A stretch of DNA of 64,000 nt from Mesostigma viride (taxonomy: Eukaryota > Streptophyta > Mesostigmatophyceae > Mesostigmatales > Mesostigmataceae), in the NCBI GenBank assembly GCA_009746045.1, contig RPFO01000413.1:1-64000 (forward strand), in the 5' to 3' direction. Shown here one piece after another: positions 58,267 to 64,000 of this stretch. Under the pieces are notes generated by a model, which worked only from the letters and a program-made list of their open reading frames with translations, searched no databases and was not told the origin of the DNA. Each line of letters starts with the position of its first letter. Within the stretch, counting starts at the first letter, position 1. The position numbers were made by a program, and so were the translations under genes.

Positions 58267-60577
58267 CTAGTGGCCATCCGTCTGGTAAGTGCCACGAGAG
58301 GCCAGCAGGACCTCCAGGTAGGCCTGGTAGTGAGCCACATCCTCAACATTGTCATGCCTATCTACAGTGAGGAAAACATCGGCCCACACGCCGTCAGGAA
58401 AGAGGCCCAGGAAGGCCCAGTAATACCTATGCTGCGTGAGGACGACCTGGCCACGGGCCCAGTCCAGAAAGCCACAGGCAAAGAGGCGAAGGAAAGGCTC
58501 TACCGCGATCAGGCAAAGGGCCCGCAGGAGGAGGCAATGATACCGAATCCGAGGGCGCAGACCCGTCGGGAAGAACAGGTCCACCAGGGGCTCCACGTTG
58601 GACGGCCACAACCGGATGTGCCGAACCTCGCGGGAGCGCCACCGACGAACACACTGTCGCGACCCGAATGTCTCTAGGTAGTCGCTGGCACGAGGAGGAG
58701 GGTGACCGCGGGAGTCTAGACCCTGGCCCGGGATAGGCGCCGGGCGGCGGGCATCCCACTCAAGGATGGGCTGGAGGACCGTAGTGTACGCCGCACCCGG
58801 CACCGCAGGAAACTCTACTGTAAGGGCATCCGAAGCCATAATGCCCAGAGGGGGAGGGTAAGCCCACTGAAACCCACCGTAGGTGTCCAAGTCGTTGTGG
58901 CGCCTCGCCCAGCGATACAGGACGCGCCGGACCAGGATCTCACCCTCGAACACCGGATCAGCTAAAATAACCATGTCGAACGGAGGCCGATCAGTCTCAA
59001 TGGGTAGGCCACGATCCCGGGGCGCCCGACACACCTGGGAGAACCCATAGGACATGGGAGAGATGGCAAGCTCAGCAGAGGCGCGCGGCAGGTCACACTG
59101 TCGGCAGGCGAGTGCGGACATACCATACCCCGGAATGGGCGTGTCACGCGACTCCGGCGTCGCGTGCACCACAGAAGGAGCCCTGTCCCGATCACCCTGG
59201 GACAACTCCCTGAGGGAATCGGCAGCGCGGGTGGCGCGAGGATCCTGACCGGTGGACCGAACAACCGCGGCCAAGACCGCGAGGCCGAAGGAGGAGGGAC
59301 CGGAGCAGGGGCTGACGCAGGGGCAGGAGCCGACACCGACGCAGGGGGCACTGGTAAAACAGGAGGTCGCGCCGGACCTGAAGCCAGAGAGGGCCGTGAC
59401 GGACCCACCAACGACGCAGGCGCGCCGGTCTCCGTTGCCGGTGCACCCTCAGGCCACATGTTGAAAATGGGGCCCGTAGGGACAGGCAGTCCTGCATAAG
59501 ATTGACTACCATCCAGGCCCCAGTCAGGAACCGGAATCCTCTGCGGAGGACCACCCTCCCAAAGTCTGGGAAGCCGCTAGTATCGCCAAAGAAACCCCGC
59601 GACGTCTGCGCCTGAGCGGGAGGAGGCTCGGAAGCAGCGACGGAGGGCGAGCTAACAGGGGCAGGAGACTCCCGCGTAGGCGCAGGTAGAGCGGTGACAG
59701 GCGCAGAGGCAGCAGGAGTCGCAGGAGCCGCCGGAACCACAGCGACCGCGGGCGCAGGCGGGGGCGCGGGCGAAGCCGTAGTCGCCGGGGCGACAGAAGG
59801 GGTAGGGGGCGCGGATCCAGCCGGCGTGGCCGGGACCTGCGCCTGGGCCGCAAGGAAGGCCCCAAACGCCGTGGTCAAAGACTGGATCTGAGCCTGCATA
59901 GCCGAGACCGTCGCCGAAAGAGGATCAGGCAAACCCGAAGGGGTAGGCTCCACTGCGACATCCCGGGTCGACCGAGGGGACGACGGGACCGGAGAGGGAG
60001 GGACAGACACCGAGGAGGCGGACGCAGCGCTCGAGGCAGAATAATCTGGAGTATAATGTACCTCAGCTGGGGCGCCCGAAGGGGTAGGACCACTAACCGC
60101 TAGTCCCGCCGACTGATCAGCTATCTCCATGAACTCTACGGCCCGTAAAAGGTCGCAGGGGTTCTCGTCTACCTCAGCATCACCCTCAGCTGGAAGCCAC
60201 GGGAACACCTCCCGTAGGCAGGTACGGCCCACAGGAGTGGAGAGGTAGGAGAACACACGGCAACACCGGAGAACCGCATCTATCTGCCCCAAGGCGGGAC
60301 AGCTGGAACCACACCCCAACAAACAGTGTCCGGCATCATCGAAACCGTGCAGGACAAGCTGGTGCGGCTCATCAGGGGAAGGACCATACCACGTGACCCC
60401 GAAGAGGGCCGCCCTGACTAAGCTCGCATGTTGGGCCTGAAGGGCCGGCTGCACAACGCCACCCCGGTAACATGATCGCGACACCCAACGGCCCGGAAGG
60501 GCCTCGAAATACAGCTCAGGGTCCGGTAGGGGCAGGGACGGCAGCGGGCTCTCAGCCGGAGGGGTAGGCTCGGTCAT
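58267..60577 (-). pseudogene. Extra ORF downstream of pol in the chromovirus (frame-disrupted, unknown function)
   Basis: It begins MTEPTPPAESPLPSLPLPDP at 60,577, 77 bp after the pol stop. The first part is a globular-looking ~170 residues with several Cys (GHCLLGCGSSCPALGQID), followed by a long Pro/Ala/Ser-rich stretch with a short heptad-like segment (VSAMQAQIQSLTTAFGAFLA). The frame then appears to shift near 59,555 (continuing VPDWGLDGSQSYAGLPVPTG), and again near 59,290 into a ~335-codon frame ending at 58,267 (C-terminal part with FDMVILADPVFEGEILVRRV and ALFLRLFACGFLDW-like hydrophobic patches). It sits where env-like genes occur, but I see no signal peptide, fusion peptide or clear C-terminal anchor. 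Gag lacking a CCHC knuckle is an alternative. Function unknown. Confidence 0.55.
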
Positions 60578-60653
60578 GACGGCTGCGGAGGGGAGGGGAC
60601 AACCAACCACCCGTCGACAGCAGACATAACATAAGAGAGGAGAAGGCCTACGA

Positions 60654-63600
60654 CTAGAGCTTGTGCAGGGTTTTATATTCCTGCAGCAGGCGACTACACC
60701 CATCTAGCTCACTCTCCGTATACCAAACCTTATCTACTTCACTACGAGCATACATCCACTTCACTTTATACTGACGCTGGGTACCGCGGCCCTTTTTGAT
60801 ATCTCGATGGGCCACGATGCTTTCTACTTCGTCTTCTACTTCCCCAGTGTCAGGATTATGCTCTAAAGGGGCAGGCGCTAACTCCCTGCCAGCGAACGTA
60901 CTAGGGTGGTACAGTTTAAGCTGGCTCCTATGGAAGGTGTTTGAATGCGTTTGCCAAGAGGTAGGGATATCGACCTTATACAAGAAATTTCCTACCCTAG
61001 ACAACACATGGAAGGGTCCTAAGAAGGCAGGCCTAAGTTTGACCTTCAGTTCTGCTTCAAACTTATGAGCAAAACGGCCAACACGGGGGCCTTCTACTAA
61101 TACTAGATCTCCTACTTCTATCTCAGGTGCTCGTCTATCTAAGGAGGCACGCAACCTAGCAAGGTACTTAGCCTGAGCTTTTTGATACCCTGAGATCGCG
61201 TGGTCATGAGCAGTTTTCATTCTATCTAGTAAGGACTGTACACCTTCTACAGTATCTCGGGACACATCATCCTTGTCCCGTAGAGGACTAGCTAAGAGAG
61301 AGGTAGGGGTAAGGGGCTGTCTCCCAGTATCTAAGAAGAAGGGCGTATATCCATGCGCAGCTTGGGGACAATTGTTGAGGGAGAACTCTACCAAACATAA
61401 ATAATCCTCCCAATCACTACCCGAGCCATTAACATAGTGCCTAAGCGCTTCTTCTACTACTCTATTAAGACGCTCTACTAAATGAGAGGAGGAGGAGTGG
61501 TAGGCAGTACCGTAGGTAACCTTGGTACCGATGGCAGCGAAAAACTGCTGCCAAAAATCTGAGGTAAATAATTTATCCTTATCACTAATAAACTGCCTAC
61601 TCAATCCATGATATCTATATACATTATTGAGGTATAGGCGTGCGCAATCACGTGCGGTGAGTTCTAAAGGACACGGCACAAGATGGCACATACGAGTAAA
61701 ACGATCTATGAACACAAGGATTTGGGCATTGCCCCTATCATTCTTTCTAAAAGGTCCTACAAAATCCATCATGATAGAATCCCAAGGCATGATAGGGTCA
61801 GGCAAGGTCCTAGGTTCTGCTATCTGTCCTACATTATTGGGTTTCATTTCCTGGCAAGATTGACAAGTTCTAACATACTCATCCACATCCTTATAAAGGG
61901 AAGGCCAGTAATAAGAGCGGGCTACTAGGTCCCGTACCCGTTTACCACCCTGGTGAGCAGCTAAGTCATGCAACTCAAAGAGCAAGGAGGAGCGACAGAT
62001 AGGAGGGACATACAGGCGCCATTGAGGGGGAGAATCTGCTATCTGCACATATAAAAACCCACCTACAAATTTACAAGGGTGCTTGCCTAATTGTTGGGGA
62101 TGTGCAGCAATGGCAGCTAATGCTTCCGGCTCAGTGGCCGTAAATCTACTAATAAGGCGTTCAAGATCAGAGGTAGGCATCGCTACAGAAGTATCCAGAA
62201 CAGGTTTAAAGAGATCTCCTACCGCCTTGCCGAAGAGAAGGGGAGGTCCTAGGGGGACTACGTTTTCATAAGACTTTCCTGACCTAGTCGCTATATGGCT
62301 AAGCGGTATAGAAATTTTATTTTTCCCCTCCCCCCCCACCGAGGCCACAGGAAGGGCCTCACACGGGAGAGAGAGTCCTACGTGAGAAAGGAGATCAGGC
62401 ATGCGAACAGCTGTATGAAAGAGGTAGGCATAGGAATCATCATCAGGTAGTTCACCATAAGGGGTTACACCCATAGTAGTAGGAACTAGAGTAATATTGA
62501 GAACATCAAGGTCCTCGAAGAAGGAATAGTCTGCACGACGAGAGAGTGCATCTGGTACTATGTTATCTACACCCTTGACATACTGAAGTTTAAAAGGGGA
62601 AAACTGTGCTAAAAATTCCATCCAGCGCGCTTGCCGAGGGGTAAGGTTGGGTTGGGAGAGAAGATGGGTAAGGGGACGATGATCCGTTTGGATAACTAAC
62701 CTATAAGGATCTAGCTCACAGGGTTCATTCAGGCAGACATCAAATTGAGCACCTTTAAGGAAGTGCTGCCACGCGTGGCAACAATACACCACCGCTAAGA
62801 GTTCCTGCTGGTGGACGGGATAGTTACGCTCCGCAGGGAGCATTGTCCTAGAGATATATTCAATTGGCTGTAAGCCCTGACCCTGATCCTGGAGAAGGAC
62901 ACCACCTATAGCTACTTTACTAGCATCTGTAGCCACAACAAAGGGTTTAGTAGTATCCGGTAGGATGAGTACAGGAGGGGAAAGGAGTAGGGATTTTAGG
63001 CACTGAAAAGCAGACTGACACTCACTACTCCAAACAAAGGGGATATCCTTCTTTAATAAATGATTAATAGGGGCTGCTATAGTGGCGAAACGCGGGATAA
63101 AACGCCTATAGTAAGAAGCAATTCCTAGGAAACTACGTACACCTTTAACGTCGGTAGGAGTAGGCCATTCCTGAATTGACTTAGTTTTATCCGGGTCGGT
63201 AGCGACCCCGGCATCTGACAGAACGTGCCCTAAAAATGGGACACTCCTACCCGAACGCACTTTAGCACGGCGCGCCCACAAAGAATTTTCAGCCATTATT
63301 TCTAATACTTTCTTTAAATCACGTAGGTGCGTTTCAAAATCAGGAGAGTAAATAAGAATATCATCTAAGTAAGCTTGAGCACAAGAACGGTCATGCTCAG
63401 ATAAAGAAACAGAGGAGAAGGAGGGATCCTTTAGATCAGAGGACACCTGAGGAAGATGAGAATTTCCCATAACAGGTCTAAGCACTTCATTCATTAACAT
63501 TTGAAAAGAGGCAGGCGAGTTACAGAGTCCCATAGCCGCTACTCTAAACTGGTAATGACCAAAAGGGGTAGCAAAGGCGGTTTTATGGCAATCCTCAGGA

Positions 63601-64000
63601 GCTATCCGCAACTGCCAAAAACCATCCGCACAATCCAGTACTGTGAAACAAGTGGAACCTTTAACCTTATTAAATATATCGTCAATACGAGGTAGAGGGT
63701 ATTTAGATTTCACAGTAATATCATTCAACTTCCTATAATCAGTAACTAGGCGAAACTTGCCATTTGGCTTAGGAACTAACAGGACACCAGCTGAGTAGGG
63801 GGAGTTACTAGGCTCTATCAATCCTGCTTCTAATAATGACACTAAAATCTGTTTTAGTTCCTTTAACTCGGTAGGGCCCATTCTATACATCGGAGAGTGC
63901 GTAGGAACTGCACCGTCCTTGATAACTACACGGTGTAAAACAGAACGAGGAGGAGGATAAGAAGGAGTCTTTTCTTCAAATACTTTTGAGGAATCTATCA
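60654..64000 (-). CDS. pol: Ty3/Gypsy chromovirus pol (partial: N-terminus off the window)
   Basis: The frame is open to the right edge, so the start, protease and gag lie outside. Residues are numbered from the Met at 63,890. Reverse transcriptase has VLDCADGFWQL (Asp 86) and YLDDILIYS (Asp 176/177). RNase H has VATDAS (Asp 322), QELLAVVY (Glu 363), TDHRPL (Asp 403) and PDALSRR (Asp 447). Integrase has a zinc module His 641, His 646, Cys 676, Cys 679 and a DD35E core: Asp 709 (MMDFVG), Asp 770 (FISDKD), Glu 806 (VERLNR). A GPY/F module (FLGPFHVLSRVGNFLYKVD) and a C-terminal chromodomain (EVESIVAHRD, YKVKWMYARS, VWYTESEL) follow, which place it among chromoviruses and suggest targeting to histone-marked chromatin. 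There is no internal stop over 1,078 codons. RT carries ~25 extra Ser-rich residues between MNEVLRPV and YLDD. The stop is TAG at 60,654-60,656. A recent insertion is likely. Confidence 0.95.
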   Translation of the reverse strand, partial: IDSSKVFEEKTPSYPPPRSVLHRVVIKDGAVPTHSPMYRMGPTELKELKQILVSLLEAGLIEPSNSPYSAGVLLVPKPNGKFRLVTDYRKLNDITVKSKYPLPRIDDIFNKVKGSTCFTVLDCADGFWQLRIAPEDCHKTAFATPFGHYQFRVAAMGLCNSPASFQMLMNEVLRPVMGNSHLPQVSSDLKDPSFSSVSLSEHDRSCAQAYLDDILIYSPDFETHLRDLKKVLEIMAENSLWARRAKVRSGRSVPFLGHVLSDAGVATDPDKTKSIQEWPTPTDVKGVRSFLGIASYYRRFIPRFATIAAPINHLLKKDIPFVWSSECQSAFQCLKSLLLSPPVLILPDTTKPFVVATDASKVAIGGVLLQDQGQGLQPIEYISRTMLPAERNYPVHQQELLAVVYCCHAWQHFLKGAQFDVCLNEPCELDPYRLVIQTDHRPLTHLLSQPNLTPRQARWMEFLAQFSPFKLQYVKGVDNIVPDALSRRADYSFFEDLDVLNITLVPTTMGVTPYGELPDDDSYAYLFHTAVRMPDLLSHVGLSLPCEALPVASVGGEGKNKISIPLSHIATRSGKSYENVVPLGPPLLFGKAVGDLFKPVLDTSVAMPTSDLERLISRFTATEPEALAAIAAHPQQLGKHPCKFVGGFLYVQIADSPPQWRLYVPPICRSSLLFELHDLAAHQGGKRVRDLVARSYYWPSLYKDVDEYVRTCQSCQEMKPNNVGQIAEPRTLPDPIMPWDSIMMDFVGPFRKNDRGNAQILVFIDRFTRMCHLVPCPLELTARDCARLYLNNVYRYHGLSRQFISDKDKLFTSDFWQQFFAAIGTKVTYGTAYHSSSSHLVERLNRVVEEALRHYVNGSGSDWEDYLCLVEFSLNNCPQAAHGYTPFFLDTGRQPLTPTSLLASPLRDKDDVSRDTVEGVQSLLDRMKTAHDHAISGYQKAQAKYLARLRASLDRRAPEIEVGDLVLVEGPRVGRFAHKFEAELKVKLRPAFLGPFHVLSRVGNFLYKVDIPTSWQTHSNTFHRSQLKLYHPSTFAGRELAPAPLEHNPDTGEVEDEVESIVAHRDIKKGRGTQRQYKVKWMYARSEVDKVWYTESELDGCSRLLQEYKTLHKL

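Noticed and set aside
58270-59499. Plus-strand ORFs opposite the chromovirus ORF3
   Set aside because: They are antisense shadows of a GC-rich, Pro/Ala-rich coding region.
60796-63695. Plus-strand ORFs opposite pol
   Set aside because: They are antisense to a well-supported polyprotein and have no independent motifs.

Overview
The window is eukaryotic repeat-dominated DNA, most likely from a green-lineage alga or plant, although the sequence alone does not fix the taxon. The pointers are a chromodomain-bearing Ty3/Gypsy polyprotein, a LINE tail with a zinc-knuckle (zf-RVT-like) C-terminus, a BED-finger hAT fragment, piggyBac and PIF/Harbinger relics, and no bacterial operon structure. I found no rRNA, tRNA, CRISPR or convincing single-copy host gene. 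Apart from one LRR-like scrap and a few unassigned ORFs, everything recognisable is satellite or transposon.

Region 1 (1-20,367) is one uninterrupted satellite array with a 32-bp monomer, roughly 630 copies, organised into higher-order repeats of about 1,630, 2,437 and 3,085 bp. The open frames across it are by-products of a stop-poor monomer. The first ~3.45 kb is peppered with single-base indels, which looks like an unpolished contig end.

Region 2 (20,368-26,540) is decayed intergenic DNA: an LRR-like fragment, a 202-bp near-perfect palindrome with a 6-bp target duplication, minisatellites, a Gypsy RNase H remnant ending in a G27 run, and piggyBac-type element ends.

Region 3 (27,089-34,490) is a minus-strand piggyBac transposase pseudogene broken into four blocks by two TIR-bearing insertions. 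The first, 28,101-30,663, has a CCTTG target duplication that reconstitutes the reading frame. The second, 30,821-33,001, itself contains a TTAA-flanked non-autonomous piggyBac element, which contains a further dispersed repeat.

Region 4 (34,490-52,400) is gene-poor and holds many short elements: a TTAA-flanked family (member W1) carrying its own insertion, a tandem pair of ~1-kb repeats (Z), a truncated hAT transposase between two pyrimidine-rich arrays, Harbinger-type MITEs with TTA/TAA targets, and a Harbinger N-terminal fragment.

Region 5 (52,930-64,000) is a readable nest. A 474-bp tandem repeat was hit by a TA-flanked MITE and by a TTAA element (W2), and both empty sites are visible in sister copies. 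Beyond it lies a 5'-truncated LINE, cut at 57,319 by the 3' LTR of a minus-strand chromovirus. The chromovirus pol (protease side off the window; RT, RNase H, integrase, GPY/F, chromodomain) is open, and an unusual additional ORF of unknown function lies between pol and the polypurine tract/3' LTR. This extra ORF and the nested piggyBac locus are the most interesting items.
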